Origin: Paracentrotus lividus
Taxonomy: Eukaryota; Echinodermata; Echinoidea; Camarodonta; Echinidae
DNA length: 64,000 nt
Reading direction: 5' to 3'
NCBI GenBank assembly: GCA_940671915.1
Contig: CALNVZ010000174.1
Location: forward strand, 3,158,800-3,222,799
How positions within the stretch are numbered: the first letter of the stretch is position 1; every line of letters starts with the position of its first letter. Below the pieces are notes generated by a model. That model saw only the letters and a list, made by a program, of their open reading frames with translations. It was not told the origin of the DNA and did not search any database. Of this stretch, positions 52,853-64,000 are shown in pieces. Position numbers and translations under genes: made by a program.

Positions 52853-55800
52853 GTATATATAGGCTACGGCAACAGTTTTTAGAAGCTATACTGGTACAAT
52901 CAACCAAATAATTTTTTAAAAACTTAACCTGAAAATGTTTATTTTTAAATTACTTGAATGTTTTGATCGATAAACAAACTACCGGTATACTAGTACATGG
53001 AATATTGAATAAAAATAATCTTTTGTTAATATTTATGATAATGATTTGTAACACACCAAATCCACTCTGCAGAGTGTTTGAGGTGCAATGAAGAAATAGA
53101 GGAGAGAAAGAAAGAAAGGGAGAGGAGCATAAGAAATACATATGTAAATTCAGTTAATCAAAATTAATCTATAACTGTAGTTAGGAGTTTAATATTGAAT
53201 AAAGAAAGTTTTAAATGCATATTCAAAATATTTTTTGTTAAAGAATCTTTACATTGGTTAGTTTTTAAACATCCAGTTTGTTCTGAATAATGGTAGTGAT
53301 GTCATAGAGAGGGAATATGATCTGTCTCAGCTCATTGGTGCATCTTAACTACTATGATGATCTTGATATCCCATTTGTACAACTGGATGATATACATGTG
53401 AGATAAATGGATCAGATACTGACAAATGCCATCCCTTGTTAACATACGCCTACATGTCACATTGGATACATTTGTTTCATGTGCAGTACTCTCAGTGCTA
53501 GCAAATGTTTAAAGTTGTTAGATATTCAGTGTGTCCTTGAACAAAGAATAATTTTAGTGACATATCTGAACCCTCTGATGAAGACCTCAATAAATTATGT
53601 TCATTACAGTTTTGTCAGCGATAAGGAATATTTAAAGCTGTCTAAGCTCATCGGTGCATCTTACTATGATGATCTTGGAATTAATCTTGAGATTCCCTAC
53701 GTACTACTGGAAGACATCAAGGAACGTTCCAAGAGCACAAGTGAGGCTTTGATGAGAGTGTTCATGAAATGGAGAGACAAGCAGCCTTCAAACACAAACA
53801 CTAGAGCTGTTCTTGCAGAGAAACTCAAAGAGACTGGCTTAGGTGAACTATCAGGGGATCTACTTGATGGCAGTCTTATCCCAGGTATAACATGTAAGCA
53901 CTAAAAGAAGGCTATCCTTATGTTACATACGGGTTGTTATACGAACAGGTTACACCGTCAAAAATTGGTCTTCTGTGCACCGTAAAAAGAAATATAGGTA
54001 CGGGTACTCTAATTTCATATCTTTGATGGCAAGCTATTGGACACTGTCAAAGCAACCTACAAAAGAAAAAATAAATTATTGAAATACACATTTACTTCCA
54101 AAAAATTGACCATATCTGGCATTTTAGGGCAAAATTACTGTCTCATTTTATTTTTTCCAATTTTAAGCCTGCGCATCTTTATTATTAGCAATCATTAGTT
54201 TGTTCTTTTCAATCAGAATTTACTACTGAAAAGTGATTGTTTAAAAACTGAAAACCCCTGAAGCTACAGTTAATTTAATTTTTTGTGATTATTAACCAAA
54301 AATGGGGTGCCAATTCTGTCAAGAAATGTCCTCTCCGAATTTGGTGTTTTTATGCATAGTTAGACATCACTTGTTGAACAATGTTTTTTCTGTAAGATAA
54401 CACTTGTATATATGCAACAAACTTATAATGTTTACTTTGCCCACATCCACTTATTTTTCAGACAGTTCACGTTACAATGTTGTCGAATCACATTCCATCA
54501 AAAAGTGTCCTCTCAAAAAAATGAAGCAACTGACTTTACGTGTAATAAAAAATTTGAACCCCTATAGAAAAATACGTTGGTGACCTTATGCCTCAAAAAT
54601 TAAAAGTAATATCATTTCACTTGTCTAGAACACATAAAAATTGAGGAAAAACAAAACAACTTTTTTTTTTGGTCCAGTTAGACATATGGGTGTACCCTGA
54701 TCAAAAAACAACCCATAAGAAATAATCATACTTGTAGACATGTGATTGGCTAATTGTGAATCACCTGACTTGAATTTTAACCATAAACTTTCATTCCCCT
54801 CCAAAACAACAAATTCATGGTAGGAAAAGGTTTCTTTTATTAAATATAAATTCGCATAATATTGTATGGATGGTTACTATCACATCTGAGTAAACTCAGG
54901 TTGGCATAAACTTATGTCTAGTAAACACTCTCAATTGAAATTACCTAAAATTACCAAACTAGACAAATAACAACAAATCTGTATCAATTTTTGTTTAAAT
55001 CAAGCAACTATGGCTGGTATTCTTGTAGGGCGACTAAAGTTAGTAGGCCTTGCTATTGTTCGAGACAATAGCAAGGGTGATTAAATACGTATTTAGTAGG
55101 CCTACTAACTTTAGTCACCCTTGGAGAATACCGGCTTATATTCTTATATTTATTCTTTCCTTTTAATAGCTGAAAGACAAATTGATTGTATCAATTGAAT
55201 AGACTTCTCGGCTTCACAAATAAAATTTGTATGCCAAGTGTTCAAAATACATTAAAAAAAATTTTTTTGATTAGAATACAAAATGATTCCAGGGGTCTTT
55301 CAATGTTCTTTGGAGGTACGAAAGAAATAACCCAATTCAATGATATACATGTATTACTTTAATAGAAGATTAGAATGAACGTTTGTCTTGTTTTATGAAG
55401 TTGTAGCTGTAGCATGACAGTGATGACCACTACTCCTTTATCTGGAATTACCACCGTCTACTCTCCTTACTTATTACTGGTAGGGGTCCACGCATAGTGG
55501 AAAAACTACTACAACTAATGCTACACCTGTTGTAACTATGCAGTGCATCCTTGAAAAAAGTTAACCCTACATTGAGAGCCTCGTATTAAAATTTTAAATC
55601 TTTTGTGATCTTGAAATTTATTTCATGATAAAGGGAGATCTCCTATTCTATCAATGATACCAAACTTATACCTGTGTTGTGACGGATAGATAAGCAGTTG
55701 GGCTTTATAAAACAAGTGTGAAACAGGCCCTTACCAAGTTTGGGCAAAAGCAACCCTTGCATTTCAATAGTCCAAGCAATCCTTTGTCCCTAATTAATGG

Positions 55801-58800
55801 GCTCAGGAAGGCTGACCTCAAACAAATAATGAATGATCAGAAAGCCAGGGCTGCTTCTGAGAAAACTTGGAACAAATGGTTTTTGACCAAAGTTTTTCTA
55901 AACTTGAGTGCTCAGTTCTCAAGTCCTTCAGCGCCTGCTTTGCACAGAAATTAATGATTGTGATTAGTTAATTTATATAATTGTGACAAAAGTCTACTCT
56001 GGCAGAAAAAGAGTTATGTGCAACTATGTTCAGCAATACCACTAACTTAATAGAAAGTTAACAATCACCCTTTTCTTTTTGATGACTCTTTTAGCCCAGT
56101 CTTCATTAACTGCAGAACCACAAACATATCAACCTCTTTCTCCTGAGCTGATTCAGAGATGTGCAGAAGACTTCAAGGATACTTACAGGACAAGTCTTTG
56201 TCAGATCAGAACTGACCCTCTCAATCCTGATTCCCTTGTGCAATTTGAGGACATGTACACTCATCTTGTTATGGAAGAAGAGCAAGGAGAAGACAAGCGT
56301 CTCCTAGAATATAGTGACCTCCTCAATCTCCGCTACAATGGAAAGTTTCCTAGAAGACTGTTAGTTCAGGGAGAGGCAGGAGCTGGAAAAACAACTTTCT
56401 GCGCTAAAATAGCCTGGGACTGGATCAGTGGAAAGTATTTCCAGGAGTTTGAATGGGTCATCATCGTCCCACTGCGGGAACATGAGCAACGTGCTATAGG
56501 TGAGATAGCAAAATCATATCTCCCCGAGAATAATCCTGCCACAGCTAGCCAACTGACTGAGTACATGCGCTCAAATGCAGACAAAGTTTTCATCGTCTGT
56601 GATGGGTTGGATGAATTCAAAGGAAAAGTAACAAAGCCAAAAGAAGACAGGTCAAAGTCAACAGACCTTCAGTCACAGTTAACATCCTCTACTGATTCAT
56701 CCAAACATCAGTCTAAGCAGGGAAGTAGTGATGGCCTAAACATGGAAGAAGGAAGTTCATCAGGCAACACGGATATAGAGATTGTAGAAATTCTACAATC
56801 AGAAAAGCTGAAAGATTGCCCAGTCATGGTAACAACACGCCCTTGGAAGGCCCGAGAGATAAGATGGAATGATCAGCTACGAAAGATGTACCGTTTCCTC
56901 TACATTGAGGGCTTCAGCAGAGAGAACTTGGATGTGTACATTAGGAAGTACTTTGCTGGTAATGAAACAAAAGCAAATGATCTGATCCAATTTATTGGTG
57001 ATAATGATATCATATCTGAGAACATGGCCCCTTATCCTATCTATGTTGCTATGCTCTGTCTCATGTGGAAGGAGTTTGATGAGAAAAGGCAAGGAGTGAT
57101 GAAATCACTCCAAACATTTTCTCAAGTCTTCCAGGAAATGATTCTTTTCCTGAAAGAGCATCATGCACAGAAATTAGTCACTCAGTCTTGCAGCCTAGAT
57201 GATTCTCTCAATGATCATCTGGAAGAAATTGACAACCTCCTGAAACCAATTGCTAGTCTTGCCTTGAAGGGTTTGTTGAATAACACCCTTGTCTTCACTG
57301 AAGATGAGTTTGAGCACTGCAAACAGTCCATGGAAACGGCCTGTAGAGTTGGGGTTCTGTCTCAGGAGAACAGCATTCTCTCAAGAGATAGAAGACGAAA
57401 TAGAAAAAGGCGACGTCTGCTGTCTACAGCTTTCTTTCCTCACAAACTCTTTCAAGAATTCATGGCTGGAATACATCTTGCTTCCCTCTATGAAACAGAT
57501 AATGAAGAATACAACAGGTTGATGACAGAAGTAGTGGTTCCAAAAAAGGAAGAGTTTCGTTATCTTCTTTATTTCACTTCATCTGAAAGCCAAGCAGTGG
57601 GAAGCGATGTCATCTCTCATCTTTTAAAGCATGTACCCAACCAAGATGAGCAGACAGAGATACAACAAATTAAAGATTTCCTTGTTGATGTCGCATTTGA
57701 ATGTCACAACTCAAAAGTGTCTGATATGGTGAAAGACTACGTTTTACCAGAAAATGCTACCTTCAAGATACACAGAGACATGACAGCCCATACTGCAGCT
57801 GGTTATGCTTTCATTGGAATAGATATGGTAGGTTGTGGTTGGTAGACCATATGGCACCTTCAGATTTTCTTGTGGAAACTGTCACTGTTTACTGTCTGTG
57901 TGACTAAGTGACATACCAATTGGGATGGGGAAGTTGAAAGGAGCATACAAAAGTCGTCAAGAGATTTCATGAGTGAATGAAAAAGATTATAAAAGTAATA
58001 AAATCCATTCTTTACGTAATGAAGAACCATTTAGAAATTATTAGAACATTGTTGAAATTGACAAATGAGCAATGCATGAGAAATTGTAAAATAGATATTG
58101 GGCTGTAAAAGTAAAAGTCATATTCTTTTTCTAACAAAATTTCCATTTGAGTAATTAAACTTTCATTTTTTGCTCACTTTTTATAGTTTGCATAAATGTA
58201 TTTAGATGGTTTGAAGAATTATCAAATCTAAATACCTGTAAGAAAAGGAACATTCAGATATATAATCTGATTAAATCACCTTTTCACCCATATATCCTGT
58301 TTCAATAGTATTAATATGCATGATGATATAAGGATCATGATCATTATTTTGTCCTTCTATGTATTTTAGGTTCAGCTGGTAGTTGATAGGCCTTGCGGAC
58401 CCACATTGTCACATGATATTGCAGAGATGATCTGTTCTTCACCCTCTCTGAGAGAAGTTGAATTGAATAGGACATTACATGTTAACTTTAGCAACAAACT
58501 TGCGGCAAGAGGACAGTTTTCAACAGTGAGCAAATGTTCCCTCGATTACTCATTCTCTGACTTATCCTTAATAATTATCATAATAATAATAATGATAACC
58601 CATAATAATTCCATTTTTATGCCTCCTCAGTGTGGTGATTATACTTCTGTTATTTAAATGTTGTACAATGTCATGGATAAATTTCAGTTTTTCTACATAC
58701 TTCTAAATAGAAATTACGGAAGTGAGTAGCATTAAATTATAAAATTTGGTTTTAATTCACATTGTGAATAACTTGGTCTATCGTTGTCACCTGTATACAT

Positions 58801-61800
58801 GTTTGGAGCCAGCAAAATTCATGGTTTCACATTACTTTAAGATAATTTTTACTATTTGATATGTCACATTTTTTTGTGTTACAACAATGTATTAGTTTAT
58901 TATTCTATTTCGAATCAGACATAAAATGAACAGATATCTTTATTTGTTTTAAGAAACTTTCTTTTTAACTTTTTGTTTCAGGTCCAATCTCTCACTATGA
59001 AACTGTTGGATGTGTCAGCATCAGCCTCAGCTGATCTTGCTGCAGGAGTGTGTACACTAGCTACCTGACTGAGCTGGAAATGGATTGGATGTCCCTAATG
59101 ATGATTCTGTTCAACTCTTAGAGCATGGCAAATTCAATGAAGGTACTCATGTACATGAAAATATCAAATATTAAATTTATGAAACATTTCATCTTTTTTC
59201 ATGGCTGAGAGTGTCAGTACAATTGTGTAGTGTTCGTTCTACATAATTTAAAAAAAAAGATAAAAAAGGTAAATTACATTCATTTACAATCTTTTTTAAA
59301 AAAATTATATAAGTCATTAATTGGTATACATTGTCTCTAGTATACATGTTTGTGTCTTCCAAACAACATATCCTCACCGTACTTTTAGATATTTTGAATA
59401 TTTGATTTATCTCATTTTCATTGTTGTACAGCATGTATTAAGTTTATTGTTCTATTTCAAATCAGCATAAAGTGAACAGATTTTTTTATTTGTATTAAGA
59501 AAACTTCTTTTTAACTTTTTGTTTCAGGTCAATCTCTCACAATGAAAGATGTTAACGTCTCAGCATCGCCTCAGCTGATCTTGCTGCAGGAGTGTGTACA
59601 CTACCCTACCTGACTGAGCTGACAATGGATGAAATGCCTCCACATGATGATTCTGTTCAACTCTTAGAGCAATGGCAATTCAATGAAGGTACTCATGTAC
59701 ATGAAAATATCAATATTAAATTTATTAAAAACATTTCATCTTTTTTCATGGCTGAGAGTGTCAGTACAATTGTGTAGTGTTCATTTCATAATTAAAAAAA
59801 AAAAAAAAAAAAGAAATTACATTCATTTACAATCTTTAAAAAATTATATAAGTCATTAATTGGTATTCATTGTCTCTAGTATACATGTTTGTGTCTTCCA
59901 ACAACATATCCTCACCGTACTTTTAGTATTTTTGAATATTTGATTTATCTCATTTTTAATTGTTGTACAGCAATGTATTAAGTTTATTGTTCTATTTCAA
60001 TCAGCATAAAGTGAACAATTTTTTATTTGTATTAAGAAAACTTTTCTTTTTAACTTTTTGTTTCAGGCCCAATCTCTCACAATGACAGATGTTAAAGTGT
60101 CAGCATCAGCCTCAGCTGATCTTGCTGCAGGAGTGTGTCACTACCCACCTGACTGAGCTGACAATGGATGGATGCCTCTACATGATGATTCTGTTCAACT
60201 CTTAGAGCAATGGCAAATTCAATGAGGTACACATGTACATGTAAATATCAAAATATTAATTTATTGAAAACATTTCATCTTTCTTTCATGGCTGAGAGTG
60301 TCAGTACAATAATATTGTGTAGTGTTCATTCTACATAATAAAAAAAAAAAAAAAAAAAGTAAATCACATTCATTTACAATCTTTAAAAAAATTTAATATA
60401 AGTCATTAATTGGTATTTATTGTCTCTAGTATACATGTTTGTGTTTCCAAAAACATATCCTCACCGTACTTTTAGATATTTTGAATATTTGATTTATCTC
60501 ATTTTAATTGTTGTACAGCAATGTATTAAGTTTATGTTCTTTTCAAATCGCATAAAGTGAACATATTTTTTATTTGTATTAAGAAACTTTTCTTTTTAAC
60601 TTTTTGTTTCAGGCCAATCTCTCACAATGACAGATGTTAAAGTTCAGCATCAGCCTCAGCTGATCTTGCTGCAGGAGTGTGAAACTACCCCACCTGACTG
60701 AGCTGACAATGGATGGCATGCCTCTTACATATGAATTCTGTTCAACTCTTAGAGCAATGGCACCATCAATGAAGGTCCTGTGTCATGTAATATTAAAATA
60801 ATAAGTTGGAGATAAACAGATTTTACTGAAAGCAATCTTTTTTTTTTTATGGCTGAGAATTTCAATACAATGGTACACATATGTATTATGTTTGTCAGAA
60901 CACCTCTTATTGAACAATTTTTCCACCATTTTCATTTTTTGTTTCAGGCCAATCTCTCACATGACAGATGTTAAAGTCTCAGCATCAGCCTCAGCTATCT
61001 TGCTGCAGGAGGTGTAAACTACCCCACCTGACTGAGCTGACAATGAAGCACATGCCTTACATGTGAATGATCTGTTCAACTCTTAGAGCAATGGCAATTT
61101 AATGAAGGTCACATGTACATGAAAATATCAAATATTAAATGTATGAAACATTTCGTGTTTTTTCATGGCTGGAGGTGTCAGTACAATTGTTGTAGGGTTC
61201 ATTCTACATAATTCAAAAATAAAATAGAAGTAAATTACTTTCATTTACAATTTTTTTTTATTTATATAAGTCATTAATTGGTATATCATTGTCTCTAGTA
61301 TACATGTTTGTGTCTTCCAAACAACATTTCCTCACCGTACTTTTAGTTTTTGTATTTATTTATCTAATTTTTCATTGTTGTACTCAATGTGTATACATGT
61401 ATTAATTCTGTATTTTAGGTTTTATTGCTTATTAAAATGAACTTAAAGTTAACAGATATTATTATATTGCAAGAAAAACTGTGCTATTGAATATTAACAG
61501 ATATTTTAAAACTTTTTGTTTCAGGTCCAATCTCTCACTATGGCCTATGTTGATCTCAGCATCAGCCTCAGCTGATCTTGCTGCAGGTGTCAGTTACACT
61601 ACCCACCCTGACTGAGCTGACAAGGATTGGATGTTCCCTACATGATGAGTTCTGTTCAACTCTTAGAGCAATGGCAAATTCAATGAAGGTACACATGTAC
61701 ATGAAATATCAAAATATCAAATTTATTTAAAACATTTCATCTTTTTTTTCATGGCTGAGAGTGTCAGTACAATTGTGTAGGTTCATTTCTACTAATTAAA

Positions 61801-64000
61801 AAAAAAAAAAATTTTAAGTAAATTACATTCATTTACAATCTTTACAAAAAATTATATAAGTCATTAATTGGTATATCATTGTCTCTGTATACATGTTTGT
61901 GTTTTCCAAACAACATATCCTCACCGTACTTTTAGATATTTTGAATATTGATTTATCTCATTTTTAATTGTTGTACAGCAATGTATTAAGTTTATTGTTC
62001 TATTCAAATCAGCATAAGTGAACAGATTTTTTATTTGTATTAGAAAAACTTTTCTTTTTAACTTTTTGTTTCAGGCCAATCTCTACAATGACAGATGTTA
62101 AAGTGTCAGCATCAGCCTCAGCTGATTTTGCTGCAGGAGTGTGTAACTACCCACCTGACTGAGCTGACAATGGATGGCATGCCTCTACATGATGAATTCT
62201 GTTCAACCTCTAGAGCAATGGCACCATCAATGAAAAGGTACCTGTGTACATGTAAATATTAAAATATTAAGTTGGAGATAAACAGATTTTACTGAAAGCA
62301 ATCTTCTTTTTTTTATGCTGAGAATTTCATACAATGGTCACAATATAGTATTATGTTTGTCAGGAACCTCGTATTGGACATTTTGTCACCATTTCATTTT
62401 TTGTTTCAGGTCCAATCTCTCACTATGTTCACGTTGGAAGTCTCAACATCAGCCTCTGGTGATCTTGCTGCAGGAGTGTGTACTCTACCCCACCTGACTG
62501 AGCTGACAATGAAGCACATGCCCGTACATGATGAATTCTGTTCAACTCTTAGAGCAATGGCACCATCAATGAAGGTACTCATTTACATGTAAATATTAAA
62601 ATATTAAATGTATTGAATACATTTTGTGTTTTTTCATGGCTGAGAGTGTCAGTACAATTGTGTAGTGTTCATTCTACATAATTTCAAAATAAAAATAGAA
62701 AGTAAATTAATTTCATTTACAATTTTTTTTTAAAATTTATATAAAGTCATTAATTGGTATATCATTGTCTCTAGTATACATGTTTGTGTCTTCCAAACAA
62801 CATATCCTCACCGTACTTTTAGATATTTTGAATATTTGATTTATCTCATTTTTCATTGTTGTACATCAATGTGTAATACATGTATTAAATTCTGTGATTT
62901 TAGGTTTTATTGCTTATTAAAATGAACTTAAAGTTAACAGATATTATTATATTTGGCAAGAAAAACTGTGCTATTGAATGAAATTAACAGATATCTTTAA
63001 AACTTTTTCTTTCAGGTCCAATCTCTCACTATGGCCTATGTTGAAGTCTCAGCATCAGCTGCAGGAGTGTGTAAACTACCCTACCTGACTGAACTGACAA
63101 TGGATTGGATGCCTCTACATGATGAATTCTGTTCAACTCTTAGAGCAATGGCAAATTCAATGAAGGTACTCATGTACATGAAAATATCAAAATATCAAAT
63201 TTATTAAAAACATTTCATCTTTTTTTTCATGGCTGAGAGTGTCATTGTGTAGGGTTCATTCTACATAATTTAAAAAAAAAATTTAAAAAAAGTAAATTAC
63301 ATTCATTTACAATCTTTAAGAAAAAATTATATAAAGTCATTAATTGGTATATCATTGTCTCTAGTATACATGTTTGTGTCTTCCAAACAACATATCCTCA
63401 CCATACTTTTAGATATTTTGAATATTTGATTTATCTCATTTTTATTGTTGTACAGCAATGTATTAGTTATTGTTCTTTCAAATCAGCATAAGTGAACAGA
63501 TTTTTTATTTGTATTAAGAAAACTTTTCTTTTTAACTTTTTTGTTTCAGGCCAAATCTCTCACAATGACAGATGTTAATGGTAGCATCAGCCTCAGCTGA
63601 TTTTGCTGCAGAGTGTGTAACTACCCCCTGACTGAGCTGACAATGATGGCATGCTCTACATGATGAATTCTGTTCAACTCTTAGAGCAATGGAACCATCA
63701 ATGAAGGTACATGTGTAATGTAAATATTAAATATTAAGTTGGTAGATAACAGATTTTACTGAAAGCAATCTTCTTTTTTTTATGGCTGGAGAATTTCAAT
63801 ACATGGTACACATATAGTATTATGTTTGTCAAGAACACCTCTATTGAACAATTTTTCCACCATTTTCATTTTTTGTTTCAGGCCCAATCTTCACACATAT
63901 CAGATGTTAAAGTCTCAGCATCAGCCTCAGCTGATCTTGCTGCAGGAGTGTGTAACTACCCCACCTGACTGGCTGAAATGACCATGCTCTACATGATTGA
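52776..64000 (+). CDS. NLR-type immune receptor: 2A leader, Death, NACHT, LRRs (3'-partial)
   Basis: Gene-level entry. Exons 52776-52852, 53610-53884, 56095-57827 and 58370-58525 join in matching phase, then LRR exons follow from 58982 to the window end. Domain order: 2A-like leader (residues 1-24), Death fold (about 26-115), NACHT P-loop ATPase (about 200-560), linker, LRRs. This is the architecture of the expanded sea urchin NLR family, thought to sense microbial or danger signals in the cytosol and signal through the Death domain. The 3' end lies beyond the window. Most LRR exons carry one-base indels, so whether the gene is functional cannot be judged from this assembly. Confidence 0.85.
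53300..53400 (+). pseudogene. Decayed partial copy of the Death-domain exon
   Basis: AGCTCATTGGTGCATCTTA and CTATGATGATCTTG match the real exon at 53645-53680, and GATATCCCATTTGTACAACTGG parallels GAGATTCCCTACGTACTACTGG. It has an insertion, lacks the 3' half and has no clean splice sites. Confidence 0.75.
53610..53884 (+). CDS. NLR exon 2: Death domain
   Basis: 275 nt, between TTACAG|TTT and CCAG|GTATAA, one base left over. It encodes EYLKLSKLIGASYYDDLGIN, then a helix with MRVFMKWRDKQP and LAEKLKETGLGEL, the W-R-D signature and helix order of a Death fold. It would bind adaptor proteins by Death-Death contact. The longer open frame back to 53479 is intronic read-through. Confidence 0.9.
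53885..56094 (+). other. NLR intron 2
   Basis: AT-rich. It contains a hairpin element at 55013-55135 and an open frame at 55718-55954 without a recognisable domain or splice context. Confidence 0.6.
55013..55135. mobile_element. Short palindromic element
   Basis: GCTGGTATTCTTGTAGGGCG at the left is matched in reverse by the right end (TTGGAGAATACCGGC), with GACTAAAGTTAGTAGGCCT and its inverse inside, and a second small stem (TTGCTATTG...CAATAGCAA). Confidence 0.7.
56095..57827 (+). CDS. NLR exon 3: NACHT ATPase
   Basis: 578 codons after completing the split codon, between TTTTAG|CCC and GATATG|GTAGGT. Walker A GEAGAGKTTF is at about residues 210-219 (56370-56399), Walker B VFIVCDGLDEF at about 282-292 (56586-56618), and sensor-1-like VMVTTRPWKA further on, then helical NACHT-associated sequence. 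An unusually long Ser/Lys-rich insert (about 40 residues) separates Walker B from sensor 1. The open frame running to 57845 passes the donor into the intron. Confidence 0.93.
58370..58525 (+). CDS. NLR exon 4: linker to the LRRs
   Basis: 52 codons, phase 0-0, between TTTTAG|GTT and ACA|GTGAGC. It encodes VQLVVDRPCGPTLSHDIAEM then a LREVELNRTL strand, the first LRR-like turn. Confidence 0.75.
58982..59142 (+). CDS. LRR exon copy 1 (frame broken)
   Basis: Opens VQSLTMKLLDVSASASADLA, then frameshifts at the CTAGCTACC segment relative to the intact copy at 62410. Confidence 0.7.
59528..59688 (+). CDS. LRR exon copy 2 (frame broken)
   Basis: Reads AGVCTLPYLTELTMDEMP in one frame, but its start and end are in others; one-base deletions near 59528 and 59681. 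Confidence 0.65.
60067..60226 (+). CDS. LRR exon copy 3 (frame broken)
   Basis: Same exon type, with missing bases around 60137 and 60172; ends ATGAG|GTAC, lacking one A. Confidence 0.6.
60613..60774 (+). CDS. LRR exon copy 4 (frame broken)
   Basis: Same type, ending with the variant GCACCATCAATGAAG and followed by the short intron type. One-base indels throughout. Confidence 0.6.
60948..61107 (+). CDS. LRR exon copy 5 (frame broken)
   Basis: Contains the AAGCACATG variant shared with copy 8. Indels near 60960 and 60998. Confidence 0.6.
61525..61688 (+). CDS. LRR exon copy 6 (frame broken)
   Basis: Begins with VQSLTMAYV, as does copy 9. Several indels between 61560 and 61625. Confidence 0.6.
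62075..62237 (+). CDS. LRR exon copy 7 (frame broken)
   Basis: Resembles copy 4, ends GCACCATCAATGAAAAG with extra As, and is followed by the short intron. Confidence 0.6.
62410..62574 (+). CDS. LRR exon copy 8, intact (reference copy)
   Basis: 55 codons, phase 0-0. Reads VQSLTMFTLEVSTSASGDLA, then LPHLTELTMKHMPVHDEFCS and LRAMAPSMK. L-x-x-L-x-L spacing gives about two 27-28-residue LRRs. The flanking TTTCAG and GTACTC are clean. Confidence 0.85.
63016..63165 (+). CDS. LRR exon copy 9, intact, 5 codons shorter
   Basis: 50 codons in frame. It lacks the SADLA-type segment exactly (15 bases), so the frame is kept. Confidence 0.85.
63550..63707 (+). CDS. LRR exon copy 10 (frame broken)
   Basis: Same type as copies 4 and 7. 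Indels at 63580-63660. Followed by the short intron. Confidence 0.6.
63882..64000 (+). CDS. LRR exon copy 11, cut by window end
   Basis: Begins GCCCAATCTTCACAC... and follows the exon pattern to the last base; incomplete. Confidence 0.6.

Larger units (their letters stand above)
58982..64000 (+). repeat. Tandem array of LRR-encoding exons, 11 copies
   Basis: Exon starts at 58982, 59528, 60067, 60613, 60948, 61525, 62075, 62410, 63016, 63550 and 63882. Distances alternate between about 535-605 bp and about 332-335 bp because two intron types are used: a long one (ATGAAAATATCAAA..., CATGGCTGAGAGTGTC...) and a short one (TTAAGTTGGAGATAAACAG...). Both introns and exons are strongly conserved between copies. 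Confidence 0.9.

Noticed and set aside
55718..55954. 78-codon + strand frame in the NLR intron (KQALTKFGQKQPLHF...)
   Set aside because: Its composition is plausible for protein, but no acceptor/donor keeps phase with the flanking NLR exons, whose direct join already works.

Overview
This is an animal genome window, most likely from a sea urchin or a close echinoderm relative. It has interrupted genes with GT-AG introns, tRNA-derived SINEs, many short inverted-repeat transposons and a BEL/Pao LTR retrotransposon. The strongest clue is an NLR-type innate immune gene (Death-NACHT-leucine-rich repeats) that opens with a 2A-like ribosome-skipping peptide, an arrangement reported from sea urchin NLR proteins. 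The assembly contains one 100-base N gap. Several stretches carry many single-base indels and look like uncorrected sequence.

Positions 1-26.2 kb hold the 3' two thirds of a large + strand gene that I read as a TTC3/DZIP3-like E3 ubiquitin ligase. It has about 26 coding exons and roughly 2,100 codons in the window, and its 5' end lies upstream of base 1. In order it encodes a charged coiled coil, TPR-like helices, a Cys/His-rich module, Lys-rich and acidic linkers, a PAM2-like motif, a coding 72-bp minisatellite, a long coiled coil, a Gln/Ala repeat and a C-terminal RING-H2 finger with the stop at 23693. Splice phases join from exon to exon, except around three noisy or repetitive exons (10305-12469, 19865-20064, 20639-21113). 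At four exon edges the boundary itself has been tandemly duplicated, leaving decoy acceptors or donors in the introns. The exon at 15701-15994 appears a second time, broken, beyond the N gap, probably because contig ends overlap.

Positions 26.2-52.7 kb are intergenic and full of mobile DNA. There is a 3.9-kb foldback element with mariner-like ends, at least four smaller inverted-repeat elements, a piggyBac-like element with TTAA sites, a degenerate G/C-rich minisatellite, and a complete-length but mutated BEL/Pao element on the minus strand (38913-48477). The BEL element has two 1.3-kb LTRs and a 5-bp target duplication (TAAAT), and it sits inside another inverted-repeat element.

Positions 52.8-64 kb hold the + strand NLR gene. 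Exon 1 encodes the 2A-like leader, exon 2 a Death domain, exon 3 a NACHT ATPase and exon 4 a linker. Eleven tandem copies of a roughly 165-bp exon follow, each encoding about two leucine-rich repeats, and the array runs off the window end. A decayed copy of the Death exon lies just upstream of the real one.
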